From: Celoporthe dispersa
Taxonomy: Eukaryota > Ascomycota > Sordariomycetes > Diaporthales > Cryphonectriaceae
Assembly (NCBI GenBank): GCA_016584495.1
Contig: WAID01000003.1
Span: 6,094,501 to 6,158,500 of the forward strand
Reading direction: 5' to 3'
Length of the DNA stretch: 64,000 bases
The notes under the pieces are model-generated. The model saw only the letters and a list, made by a program, of their open reading frames with translations, had not been told where the DNA came from and made no database searches. The position numbers were made by a program, and so were the translations under genes. Positions 1-10,883 of this stretch are shown here, in pieces; position 1 is the stretch's first letter, and the number at the start of each line of letters is the position of its first letter.

Positions 1-2517
1 GATGCTAGTGTTGCTCGAGCGCAGACAGGAGCAACCCGGAAATCTCATCTAGTTGCCTTGGCACCAAAGAAGGGAAAAAAAAGAAGGAGGCGAGCGTGGA
101 CGTCGATGCAGCAGGTTATAAGAACAGATCTCAACACATATATGCTCCAGAAGATGGATGAGATGAGAAGCCTTCCCCAAACTGGAAAAGAGTGACGCGA
201 ATGGCGAGGCTGGCAAATTGCACGTTGAGCGCTACAGGCTGTAGAGAGGAGTGCAATTCCTGAAGGCCCAAAGCCCTGCCCTGCTGACGAGTTGACGAGT
301 AATGGTAGCGTGCCAGAAGCCGCCACGTACTATGGTACAAGCAAATGCCGGTACAGAGGACCTTGACGGGCGCTGGAATGTGGTCGTCGCTGGGCCCGAC
401 TTCGCGGTCACTGATTGTCTTTTCTTGTGTGGCGGCGACCTTAGCCGACGGTCAGAAGCAATAAGGCCTAACCCAGAGTCAGCACATGTACCACAGTACC
501 CGAGATTTGTAGATGCACATCGACAGACTAGCCCCCAAATATGACTTGTTCTGGACGGCTGAAAGCCGCTCCAGCCCGTGAAATAAGAATACGTAGAAAG
601 CTGCCTAAAAAGCGCAAATAGGGAAGATGAAGAGAAAAGAACTCGGCGGAGATAATCCGCTGCGATGTACGAGCCATCATCATGTTCCCGATTGAAGGGA
701 CAGGAAAGGGTGGGTGAGTATGAAGAGTATTTAGCCCATGAGATGCCCTTCACACCGTCGAATTGGGAGTGGCAGTGCATTTGTGTAGGCTGTGGACCAG
801 CTGAAGAAGGTAGCAGATGAGATGAGATGGATCAGAACTTACTCGACGACGCAAAGCCTCTGCCACCAGCTTTCCGCGCTTGCGCACTCGGATTTTTGGT
901 GGTCCTCGTGTTGATCTATCAAGAGAGAACCCCCCTCCTCCAGGTTTCTCAGAGGAGCTGCTGGGGAACACGGAGCGCACAGGGTTTCCGCGGGTGTGCC
1001 CACAGAGTACAAGGAGAATAAATCGGCGTTGTGGCGTATTGTATCTGTATCACCGAGGCGAGCACACCGTATTTTCAGCCTGCCCGGATCGCGGCACAAC
1101 CAAGGGAGCTCCAGAACGCCAGCAAGATGCCTAATTCTGCGAGCGGCTGAAGCAGGATGGGAAAATAGGAGTAGTCCGGGATTCGTGACAAGGCGCTGCT
1201 CACTTTCCTCGAAGACAAACGGATGGTCGTTGGGAGGCGGCGGTTTACCGCTTTTTAGCCACAAGCAAGACGGCTTATGCAAGTCGAACTCAGGGTCCCT
1301 CCTCCCAGTGCCACCCTGCCACCCCTGACTGAGATCTTATCGATATGAGTGGATGGGATCGCGGGGCGGACGCTTGCATCAGAGGCCAGGGGGGGTTGGC
1401 GGTATTTCCTTCCTTTTGTTCCGCATATTCCAAGCTCTGTACCATAGTGGTTGTTCGTCCCAGTTTGTCTCGCGAGCCCCGTTATTATGTGGGAGGACCG
1501 GAACCGTTACGCCTCTTTGCTTGTCGAATGTAACATGAGTCGCTCCAATTGGCCAGGAGTGGCCGACAGTGGCACGCGCGCCTAACATGATGTGAGATGG
1601 CAACGCGATCATGTGCCATCCACTGCAGGCTCGCGATGGTGTGCATCTGCACGAAATTACCCACTCAAGTCGACGAGGCTCTGGTGCCGCTTTGGCAGGT
1701 CTTTGGGCCCTGCTGATTGCAAGCTGTGACAGCGAAGGCACTAATGCTGCGTAATGGGGTTTATTTTATTCTTCGCTGTACATGACTTAGTCAACTCTGG
1801 AGGCCAACATGTGTCCCTTTGCCAGCAGGAGGAGAGACACCTGGCTGCGTTTACTGGCCGGTCTGCAAGTCCAGGGTTTGCTTAGCTCGTCGTTATGACA
1901 TGTGAGATGTGACAAAGATTTCTGCAAGGGAACGCAGGCATCATCGTGTGGCCCATGTGGAGGAGCAAAATGTGTTCGTTTTTGATTTGCTTCTATGTAG
2001 TAATCCACCTATAGCTACTTGACCCGGCTCAACTTACGACTTCGACATTTCTTCGGGGTGTGGCGCTGACTCACGATGAGTCCTGGCACATCGTACGTGC
2101 CTCGATGAGCTGGTACTCCCCTCCTTGTCCACTGTGGTAGTGAACCCAACAGGAGGCCTTTGAGCTATAGCAAAATTACTACCGCCAGGCGTCTTTCCTG
2201 GCAACAGCATGCAGGTACAGGCCAGAGACGGCTCCCGTAGGATTTCAGTAGCCTTGCTTATTGCATTGGTCAGCTTGAGCACGCCTGACTTTACTAATCT
2301 CAGCGGATTGTCCCAAGCCTTCGCAGGAGCCATGCCCATGTTTCGTATATGTACGAAGTGTGTGACAGAGCCATAGTTTGGAGGGTGACCGTGGGGGACA
2401 GTTACAATGCACCATGAGATGGACTGAGCGCACCTCTTACGGTTCTGCGCTTAACAGCGGACAAAGACCACACAGGTATGTGCTGCTAGGGTTGACCGCC
2501 TCAAGATACGATGATCA
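1..2517. other. Gene-free left edge
   Basis: No reading frame here shows recognisable protein sequence, codon-like composition or splice-linked exons. The open frames are short, overlap on both strands and have erratic composition. The 3' end of MPP6 lies at its right border. It may include 3' or 5' flanks of a gene beyond the window, but nothing can be named. Confidence 0.6.
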
Positions 2518-3349
2518 TCATCGTTGACCAGGCATGCCCTTGGAACTGTAAGACCCCGCACCAGAGATTGAAGTAAGCTTGTTCAGCTTCACCACCTTTT
2601 CTCGGCGTCGTGCAGACATCTTTCTGGCTCTCTCGCGCTCGGCGTTCTGTTTCGAGCGGAGTTCATCACGCTTCTGTAATCCGTAGCTGGCACGACCAGG
2701 CCTCTCCTGTGTTGCCTCCTCGATAGACTCTTCATCAGAAGAATCTGAGGAGTCCGAGTCGTCAGAGTCGCTGTCCGAGTCGCTATCACTGTTTCTCTGA
2801 AGTAAAAAAAAAAAAGAAGAAGAATAAAAGTCAGCATTTCGGCACACCTGTCTCTTGGGCAAAAGTACTTGCCTTGTCTTTCTGAACCTTCGTCTCAGAA
2901 CCATGAGTCCGGAAACTAGGTCCGCCCGCTGTTGACGTCTCTGTAATCTCTGAATCATCCTCTATGCCTCCTCTTTCATCAATCTGCGAGAACCCAACCT
3001 GCACAATCCTCAGCGGGGCCACCGCCTGGCGATCTGCGCGAGGTAGTTTCGCGGCGTCGAGCACCCAGTGTCCGTCTCCCAGCTGCTCAGCCACCTTCGC
3101 AATGGCAACCTGCCGCTTACGTTCTTCCTCGTCCAGCGCAGCTCGTGCTGCCTTCTGATCGATCACGTAGCTTGAAGGTTCGGGCGAGCCCATGGACGAC
3201 CGGCCTGCAGTCTTTCTGCGTTTCGAAGAGTGGCCGTCATCGGAGGCAGTGGTACTCGGTGAAGTTGGCGACGATGCTGCCGCAGCTCTCTGCATGAACT
3301 TCATAGTAAGTAGCCTCTGAGAGGCGCCGCTGGGTGTACCTGTAGCCAT
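2518..3349 (-). CDS. MPP6: M-phase phosphoprotein 6 / Mpp6 nuclear exosome cofactor
   Basis: Small nuclear RNA-binding protein that in yeast and animals binds the nuclear RNA exosome and helps dock the Mtr4 helicase. Two exons, 3349-2873 and 2796-2518, give 251 aa. Residues 12-21 read RLLTMKFMQR, the family hallmark (LLRMKFMQR in animals), and residues 92-98 (DGHWVLD) match the second conserved element HWYLD. Residues 45-50 (KRRKTA) look like a nuclear signal. Exon 2 opens with a long Ser-Asp repeat and ends in a Lys/Arg-rich segment, both plausible for RNA and phosphorylation contacts. The intron needs a GC-AG boundary (AAG/GCAAGT ... TTCAG), because the only nearby GT would break the frame. 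It is divergent from the complex I subunit gene, whose start is 465 bp away. Longer than animal MPP6 (about 160 aa) because of low-complexity insertions. Family assignment is firm from the motif; function is from the family. Confidence 0.85.
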
Positions 3350-3813
3350 CTTGGACTGTTCGAGTTGGTTGTCTTGGGGGGAGATTATGTCGTGAGCAGC
3401 GGAGATCGAAGAGTAGGGCAGAAAGACGGCGCAGATAGTTATGCTCTCCAGTGTGTGGTCCAGATCACGTAGTTACAAAAAAAAGGAGCATCCTGTATTT
3501 GACAGATTACACGCTGAGCTGTGTATCCAGGCGATCGCGAGGCGTAGAGTTAGAAAATAGGTGTTCTGCATGACCTTCCATTGCAACTTTCTTTAGTAGC
3601 ACAGGCCTGCCCTGCCCCAGTCTCCAAAAGTTTGAAAGGTACCGGGATCCCTGTAGACACAAGAGCAGCTCAGTTCAGCGAATCAGATTGCAGCTAACTA
3701 AGCCGCCGCAACCTCACCTGCACCACTGACGTTTCGCGAGCGGCCTCGCTCCAAGCTTGCGAGCTCGCATCCCTCCATCACACACACCCACAACGAGGCC
3801 ACCACCGCCAGAG
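3350..3813. promoter_or_regulatory. Divergent intergenic region MPP6 / complex I subunit
   Basis: This 464 bp stretch separates the start codons of two divergently transcribed genes and must hold both promoters and 5' leaders. No strong TATA box was recognised. A pyrimidine-rich leader precedes the NDUFS6-type start. Confidence 0.6.
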
Positions 3814-4503
3814 ATGATGTCCGCAACCTACATCCGGTCAGCCCGCGGGCTGTCACGCCTTGCTCAACGTTCATTCACCACAACAGCGCGCCAATTGGAA
3901 CAGAAAGCCGTCACGCCCACGCCGTCGACCGAGTCCCCAGTGCCCAAGAAGGAGAGCCAGGTGCCAGCGGAGCTTCCCCAGGCGCCCAACAGAAAAGAGA
4001 TCTGGTCACGGAGTCAGCGACCGCGCGATGTCGCCATGACGGGTCCCCGCTTCGAGCAGACGGACTTTGACCTACAGGTGCGTCCCTTCCCCCATGATCT
4101 CCAATGTCCGGATAATCTAGACAGTAGTCGAGTTACTAAAAAATGCGATGCAGCCTCAATCCTATTCCGCAATGGAGCTCGTCCACAAGCAGCCCGTCCG
4201 CTGGACGCACGACCGCGTGGTGGCTTGCGACGGCGGCGGCGGCCCTGCTGGACACCCGCGGATCTTTATCAACACAGACAAGCCCGAGATTGCCGTCTGC
4301 AACTACTGCGGTCTGCCATATGTGTGTCAACGTCCCATCCTGGTGCATGCAGATATTCAAATCATACTGATCAGTGTTCTCTCTAGGCTAACGAGCACCA
4401 CCGCGAGCACCTCGAATCCTTGTCGCAGACATCATACCCTCTCGAAGACACCGAGGGAATGGGCGCCACTCCGCCTCTGTCGAGGTCTCACCCATCTCAC
4501 TAG
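3814..4503 (+). CDS. NADH:ubiquinone oxidoreductase (complex I) NDUFS6-type zinc subunit, mitochondrial
   Basis: Accessory subunit of the peripheral arm of mitochondrial complex I. Three exons, 3814-4077, 4154-4321 and 4387-4503, all joined in phase 0, give 182 aa. The N-terminus (SARGLSRLAQRSFTTTARQ) is a typical Arg/Ser matrix presequence with an RxF cleavage-like site. Near the C-terminus the zinc motif of the family is complete: C in VACDGG, H in GHPRIF, then CNYCGLPY, with ANEHHREH following across the last intron. The start is the first of two adjacent ATG codons; the frame is open further upstream but without another ATG. Intron ends are GT...AG, with a TTACTAAA branch-like site in the first. 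Fungal homologues are longer at the N-terminus than the animal 13 kDa subunit, as here. It is divergent from MPP6. Confidence 0.9.
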
Positions 4504-4934
4504 ACCGGTAGTTTTCGTATTTTAGAGAATAGGGATGAACATGTACATAAAGCTGTTGGTAGAACCGAGATCGTTCCTGGGCACCAATGATGCCGTCTGC
4601 CGGGTATCCGTCCGGGCTCCTCAGGTCTAATCGCAATGCTCTTGAATAATTTTCTATGATTTCGGCTGCAATGCTTCACGGTACCGCGTCAATCCCCCTT
4701 CTTGACTCGAGTGACCGATATAGCTTGGTTGATGTGCACCACCAGGTACCTTTCGCGACCGCATGTAGAGTATGGCGGCTGTTGGTCAGACAGTCCCGTC
4801 TCGTTTGTTACAACGCACGTGATTTCATAATTTTACACAGGGTGCGCTACCTGGCCTAAACGATCTAGATAATGTCAAGTAGCCCAAATCGCTTTTCTCC
4901 GATTGCCCTGATTTTCGAGGTTCGTTCGTTCCCT
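4504..4934. other. Intergenic between convergent genes
   Basis: Lies between the stop of the complex I subunit gene and the remote reading-frame tail of the RRM gene on the other strand. No coding signal seen. Confidence 0.5.
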
Positions 4935-5293
4935 TCAGCGCCGGTACTCCTGGTCATTCCATCCCTTGCACTGAGACCACCCACCACCTTGACCGTTCTG
5001 GTAGTACTGGTCACTGCGATGCGAGCCCCAGCTACCGCGGCGACGATGGTCACGATCGCGACGATGGTCCGGAAACAGCTCGTCACTGCCACGACCGAAG
5101 ACCCCCGCAGAATTGTGATTACCAGACCAGTCCTGCCTGCCACGGCTTCGTTCTCGATTATCGTAGTCGTACGAGTATGAATAATTAGAGTTCCGGTCGT
5201 TCTGTGCATCACCTCGCTCCTAGCGATTGTTGCCTCCTCGACCGCCTCGGAATCCTCGTCCTCGTCGGCTATTGTTTGTGTTGCGGCCAGATC
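4935..5293 (-). pseudogene. Detached RGG and Ser-Tyr-Asp rich tail of the RRM protein gene
   Basis: Downstream of the apparent stop of the adjacent RRM gene, another minus-strand frame reads as a classic RNA-binding tail. It starts SLYSDQLLRSGRN, runs into RRGRGFRGGRGGNNR, meets a TAG at 5222-5220, then continues open for 94 more codons with NSNYSYSYDYD, SDELFPDHRRDRDHRRRG and NGQGGGW before a TGA at 4937-4935. Composition is strongly biased and of one kind on both sides of the TAG. Joining it to the gene needs one extra G at the GGG run 5321-5319 and reading past the TAG. It is either the true C-terminus hidden by sequence errors or a decayed tail. Confidence 0.6.
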
Positions 5294-6354
5294 TCAAGAG
5301 CTGGTCGCTGTACAGGCTCCCTCGCTGCCTCCGTCATCCACTGCCATCGGCTCGAAGCCCATCGATCCGTCCACAAGGATACCGTTGTTTTGGGAAGGCT
5401 GTGACTGGTAGCCATCTGATGCCGGTACTGGTCTTGATTTGTATACGGTCAGGGTGTAGCTAATACCAGTTCGGGAATCGTAATCCGTCTGAAAGAGAAG
5501 CATGGTCAGTCACTACCGTAGAGGCCACGACACACAGACTGAAGACGCTGAAAACCCACCTCTTTGTTGTGGAAAACCCCGTTCACCCGATCCGCATCCT
5601 CCTTGGTCTCACATGTGAGGTCGGCATCCACGGTCGGTGAAGTCCGAATAAGACGGCAGCTGTGAACCGCGATTCCCTGACTGCGCGTCGCCTGCTCAAC
5701 ATCAGCAGCCGTTGTGCCGGGAGCAAAGCCCTGGACTTCCACAACATGAGGGCCTGCAAGTCCCTTGATTGTCAGGCCGGTCACGGGGCGTGGTCCTGCC
5801 CTTGCTGCTGCTCCGGCCACTTGTAATCCTCCTCTTCGCGAGCCATTGGCTGTCCTGTTGTTCACAATGTTGACCTGGGCATTTCCCGTGTCTCGGTTCT
5901 CACCGAACAGAGCATTTGCGAGGCTCTGGGCGTTACGGCCAGCGCGAAGGTCGGGTTTGGGTCGAGCAACGGCGGCGCCGCCGCGGCCGGAGATTCGTGC
6001 TGCGAGGCTGCCAGGTTTGGCGACTGTCTTGGAGGATCCACCCCGCTGAGGATGATTGTCAGCTCGCACAGAACGCAGCAAGTTGCGTTAAACTTGGCGA
6101 TAATACCTTGTTCACTCCTGCGCGGACGGAGCCGCTTGCGCCATTTGCTTTCTTTGAAGCTGTGGGTGCGCCCTTCTTGCCAAATATCTTATCCGCAGTA
6201 TCCTGTGCCTTCTTGCGGTCGCGGCCTGCGTGCAAGCGAGGGGAAGAGGTCAGAAAAGTCGACTTTCGCAGTAGATGAATGTTGCGGGCGGACAAGGCTT
6301 ACTCTCGTTGATCATCTTCTGTAGATCAACCGCAGCTTTCTTTTCTTTCGCCAT
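5294..6354 (-). CDS. RRM-fold RNA-binding protein with Arg/Gly-rich C-terminus (frame broken)
   Basis: Four exons: 6354-6303, 6225-6107, 6045-5560 and 5488 downward. As written the frame stops at 5294, giving 283 aa. Residues 1-57 are a Lys-rich start (MAKEKKAAVDLQKMINE, then RDRKKAQ). Residues ~120-240 form one RRM-like fold: HVVEVQGFAPGTT as strand 1, then DADLTCETKEDADRVNGVFHNKE leading into YTLTVYKS. Introns end in CAG and the second has a CTGAC branch site 10 nt before its 3' end. The stop at 5294 interrupts DDGGSEG; with one more G in the run 5321-5319 the frame enters an RGG tail (see adjacent entry). Start codons of this gene and USE1 are 425 bp apart in divergent orientation. I do not recognise a named orthologue; a role in mRNA processing or export is only an inference from RRM plus RGG. 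Confidence 0.75.
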
Positions 6355-6778
6355 CTTGACAAGGTGTGAGGATGTAATTGATCAGGTTGACGGAGCACAT
6401 TCGAGCTAGCCTGCTCACTAGCGAAAAGATGCTATGCAAGTGATAATTATCGAAAGTCGAGTGGTTGGACTCTCTGAACGTTTTACACGTTGCCAGAACC
6501 GAGGCGCGTCGCGAGCAAGTTCAGGGCCTGTCCACTGCTGAAAGCGCTAGTCCCGCCATAAGTATTTAGTTAGAGCAGCTCCCCGCGCTTGGCTGAATGG
6601 ACCCCTGCCTAAACTTAGCGGCTCTTTCAGACGGTCGCGTAATGTACCTTCACAAGCCACGAGTGAGCTCGCGCCACAGTACAACGAAAAGCTGTCCTTG
6701 AGCGCCAACACCACAAGGGCTATCAGAGTCACACTCCTGCACAATCTTCCTCCTGCTGCGCCAGCCTTGGCCACGAAG
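6355..6778. promoter_or_regulatory. Divergent intergenic region RRM gene / USE1
   Basis: 424 bp between two divergent start codons, so both promoters should lie here. No distinct motif recognised. Confidence 0.55.
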
Positions 6779-7870
6779 ATGGCTCGACTTACCTTCGACC
6801 CTCTAGCCCCTGGTGCGAGAACGAAACAGCCAGATCCAATGGTTGATCTTGATCGCCTACTCAACCGCCTCCAACAGACGATCCTGAGAGCCGACGCAGA
6901 TCGGGAACGGAGGCTCAGAAACAGCGAGTATGAGCGTCAGAAGTTGGCATTTGTGAGTTTCAAGAGCGACGCGAAACAAGATATATCTCTGTGCTAATTT
7001 TTGGCTCCGCCGTAGAACCTCGACTATGCACGAACGCTGCTCACGAGGATGGACCAAGATGCCTTCTCGATCAAAGTCTTGACGAGGAAACAGGAGACAC
7101 AAGACGACTTGAGGCAGAAACGCGAAGTTCTCGACCACATAACAAACAGGCTCAAGGACTTGGAGGAGATGAGTACGCATATCGACGATGATGACACGGG
7201 TTCCGAGGCGGACGACATCCTAAACGAGATCATCATGACACCTAGCGAGAGCATGGACTCGCGGTCTACGGATGTGGCAACGCAAGTTACAGGAGATGGT
7301 GATGAACACGAGGATGAGCAAGCAGCGATGTCGCCGGTGCAGAGAGAGAATATCGTGAAGACCCTGGACGAGGTTATATCAGAGAAGCCGGATGTCATAA
7401 CATCACAAAATTTGCGATCCAGAAGCAAGCAGACAGCACCAGCAGACCTGGAGAAGAAGCCACATGACCTAGACACAGCACAGACTACCGGCGCCACCAA
7501 GTCACTCTTATTTGGCAACCGCTCGACAGAGGTTTCTGATATTTCCACCACCGAAGCGATCCTCGACCACCAGCGCCAGGAACAGGAAGTCGTGACCGAG
7601 GACCTACTGAGGATGGCAAGTCAGCTGAAGCTATCCTCCCAGAAATTTGGTGAGGCGCTACAGGAAGACACAGAGGTCCTGACACGAGCTGGCGATGGTC
7701 TGAATAAGAATGAACTGAGTCTAGAGGCAGCCGCCAGGAGGATGGGTGCAATCACTAAGATGACGGAGGGCAAGGGCTGGTGGGGCCGCATCATGTTATA
7801 CGCATGGATTTACGGGCTTATGGCGGTAATGATTCTGGTTGTGTTTGTCCTGCCAAAATTGAGGTTCTGA
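6779..7870 (+). CDS. USE1: ER SNARE Use1
   Basis: Tail-anchored SNARE of the endoplasmic reticulum that works with Sec20, Ufe1 and the Dsl1 tether in Golgi-to-ER retrograde fusion. Exons 6779-6952 and 7016-7870 join in phase 0 (342 aa). The N-terminal third is helical (DLDRLLNRLQQTI, then LTRMDQDAFSIKVLTRKQE), followed by an acidic linker. A SNARE-like heptad helix spans ~255-305 (EDLLRMASQLKLSSQKF ... LEAAARRMGAITKM), followed by EGKGWWGR and a single hydrophobic anchor (LYAWIYGLMAVMILVVFVLP) ending KLRF, so only a few residues are lumenal. Length and layout match fungal Use1 (Pfam Use1 family). The 63 nt intron has GTGAGT and TAG ends with a GCTAAT branch-like site. Other tail-anchored SNAREs are possible but fit less well. 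Confidence 0.8.
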
Positions 7871-8506
7871 GGTGACTTGTCAGTATTCTGCATTCGAGGA
7901 CTTGTATAGCAATCCGAGCGAGGCATGCATGGCGTTCACGATCATATTACGGGGTTTCAGGGAGCATTGCGAGTCGATCTTAATTTAATGAACATACAGG
8001 ATAATCAATGCGAGTTTAGTAGGTTGCTATGCCTTACGGTCTTCCTGTCCTGCACGAAGTTATCTCGTCCCTCACACGCTGTCCGCCCACGCAATACGTT
8101 TCCTAATTGCGGAGATACGCATGCAATACTAAACGAAAAATTTATCCCACAGGAAACTACCCTGAGACTGAAAGATATCCGGCCTATCCTTGTGTAGTGA
8201 GTGGTATTCACGCCTGTTGGCTGAAGGGGGCCAATTGGCCATGATCCTCCTGTTCATGCGAACCTTTCTGTTCTTTGCTATGCCCATGTAAGTTTAGAAT
8301 TTCTCATCGGGCTCTGAAAAACTCATATTTTCTCTCACTTTCCATTCTATGGAGTGAACCAGTCCCACTCCTGTCCCAAAAGGTAGATCCCATATCAAAA
8401 ATGGATTTCTTGCCCAACCTAGCTGCAACGCATCCATCTCTTGAGAACCCGGAAGACTGTGACACGGTGCCCTGGACCAACCCCATGGCTTCCGCGGCCC
8501 TCCTCA
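7871..8506. other. Intergenic between convergent genes
   Basis: Between the USE1 stop and the stop of the BRCT-WGR gene. AT-richer than its neighbours and without coding signal; expected to be the two 3' untranslated regions. Confidence 0.5.
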
Positions 8507-10007
8507 TTATCTGTGACGGCTGTGTCTCATCCATTTGAAGTTTGGTGCTGAGCTCTCGGCTCCGAGATCGTCATCTGCCTTGCGCTTTCTCTGCAGCACA
8601 CTCGATGTATGACCATTCTTAGCCTCCATCGGGTGCTGTGAGCTGCTGGCCGCGTCCTCCTTCGTCCTGCGTATCAAGCCATTCGAATTAATGGGTGCCA
8701 GTCTCTCAATCTCGACACACTTAGGATGGCCAGGTGTGTACTCGGGGGCACACTGCCCGTGGGCTTGCCTTTAGCAGGGACATTGTAGCGCCACTTTGCC
8801 TGGTCGTTTCCTGCCCGCAAAATGCGTTCGTCCCATTTGTATCCAGTCTTGCCTCGGAAGAAGGTTTTGAAATGACCCAGCGCCTCCTGAAAGTCTGGGG
8901 TTGGGCCCCTCATCTGTTGGCTCTTGGCATTAGGGGACGTATCGTATAAGCCTGCCCAAACTCGATACATCTTCTTGACAGAGTCGGAAGTAGACGCCTC
9001 GAGCTTGAGAATCCATCTCGAGCCACCGTCCTTGAGCTCGATACAGTACTGGAACTGGTCCTTTTCGTCTTTGAAAGGCCGTAAAGCTGCCGCGACCACC
9101 CAAGCTTGAAGGCTGTCAAAATCCTCGACACCGAGAACTTTCTCGACCGGCGCCAGACTGGCCTCGCGCTCACTTGGTGTCGTTCTGTCGAAGAAGAGCG
9201 GAGCTCCTCCCATATTTACGTGCTTCTGGGGGCTGGCCTTCCGAGAAGAGACGCCTTCTTTTCACCAACCTGCTTCTTCTCGTCAGAAGCAGGCTTGGAC
9301 TTGACATTGTTCTTCGTGAGAACCTTCTTCGTAATTTTCAGGCTCTCGGGTACCTTGGTCGTCTCTTTTCCGCTTCCTCCACCGACCTCCTTAGTCGCAA
9401 GATGAGCTGTCGTCGTCTCCTTCGCGTGGGCTGGTGATTTGTCTCCCTTCTGGCTGCCCTTGCGAGCAGTCTTTTGGGAAGTTTGGTGGGATGCAGTGGC
9501 GCCCTCGACTTCCGTAGCTGTAACCTCTGTGACCTTTGCCTTCTTGCAGCGCCTAGCATTGATAGCGTCTATGTCGCGAGGCTTGCCTGGATGATACACA
9601 TCGTAGTGCTCATAGTATTTCTTGTCCGCGATCACGTCGTCCAACCAGTCCCAGGTGACAATTGCGGGCTTTCTCTTGCTCGGCCTCATCGCAAGAACCT
9701 TCCGGACTGGTAATGTGTAAGTATTGGTCTCAAGTAGTACATCCGGCTGATTCCTTCCTCCTCCCCCCCCACCAAAAAAAAAGGGTAATTAATTGTTAAT
9801 TTACGTACCTTCAGGAAGTTTGTCTTTGAAAGCGCTTCGGCTGACGACAAGGTGAGTGACCTGTTTGCACAGACGGTCGACTTGGCGTATTCCAGCTCTC
9901 TTGATTTCAGTGGCAAGCTTCTGGGCGTTCGACCAGTCGGCAGTGACGAAGGCGTCCTCGCCTAGGTTACCGACGATGAGGACCACGATGGACTTGAGGG
10001 ACCGCAT
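8507..10007 (-). CDS. BRCT-WGR domain nuclear protein (two frame breaks)
   Basis: Exon 1 is 10007-9809, exon 2 is 9706-8507 (phase 1, GTACGT donor, CCAG acceptor). After adding one C at each of two CCCCC runs (minus-strand reading; 9232-9228 and 8748-8744) the frame is open for 466 aa. N-terminus, residues 1-~110: a BRCT-like domain starting IVVLIVGNLGEDAF, with VTHLVVSRSAF and then AIVTWDWLDDVIADKKYY, the usual final Trp helix. A Lys/Thr-rich linker follows. Residues ~275-390 resemble a WGR domain (QFQYCIELKDGGSRWILKLE, then FKTFFRGKTGYKWDER), but the signature Trp-Gly-Arg is replaced by RVWAGLY. The end contains QRKRKADDD, a likely nuclear signal. BRCT plus WGR is the N-terminal layout of fungal PARP-1, but no catalytic domain follows. 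Without correction the gene falls into three frames. Role inferred: DNA-damage or chromatin binding. Confidence 0.65.
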
Positions 10008-10883
10008 GTTGCTTGAAATATCGACGACGGCTGCGTTCGGGAAAGGAAAGGATGGTGGGTTTTTCTCGTTTCGAGAAGTAGTACAAGGAATGAAAAGAGC
10101 TGTGTACACCGCTGAGGGATTGTGATAACTGAAGTAAAAAGGTGCAGGTGACAGCCGCGTGGTATTGCTATTGATATGTGTAAACGGGTGGTGCCTGCAC
10201 CAGATCAAAGGAATAGAAAGAATAAGGAAGAGGAAGAGTATCCGTAGGTGCTCGCGTTTCTAAGACTGTGTTGCGAAGACACGCGGTGCCAGGCCAGAAT
10301 TAATATCCTCTTCGGACTTCCTTATGATTTTACTTGATGGAGAAAGATGGAAGCAAGGAGAAGGGTCTAGCAAGGGAAGCAGAGGAACTCTGCGTCGCAA
10401 AGGAAGGACAAGTATGTATGAGGAAAGTCCGTTGGAGTTCTAGATGCTTCGTAGTAGACGCTGCCTCAGATCGAGAGGAAAAGGTCATAATTTGACAAAG
10501 AAGGTCCGTCTTCTAGATATTGGCGGTGACTTTGCTCATCCTAAGAGACAGTGTCCCTTGAAAAGTGGTATTACTGAAGAGAATATGTTGACCTCCGAGT
10601 ACTTTCTATGGCCCGTGGCATGATATTTTGAAAGGCAAAAAATATTGAGGAAAGAAGTCTCCGTAAGCGTGTCCTCAGCTTGCTATCACCTCTGGTGGCT
10701 TCAGCGGTCGTCCATTGTGAGCTACGGTCTTAAAGGACCCGTAACTACTTGCATCATTCTATATGTGTCCATAGCGCCTTTAATCGAAATCATGTGGAAG
10801 CCGCAACGTATCTTGAAATTTCTTCTCTATTCTAGAACGATCCTCATTGTGAGCACTTTATTTTGATATCATGCGGAAAATCT
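10008..10883. other. Intergenic, 5' side of BRCT-WGR gene and 3' side of trp-1
   Basis: Between two same-strand genes. The frame upstream of the chosen BRCT-WGR start remains open to 10208, so a longer N-terminus cannot be excluded, though its composition is not protein-like. The rest shows nothing recognisable. Confidence 0.5.
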
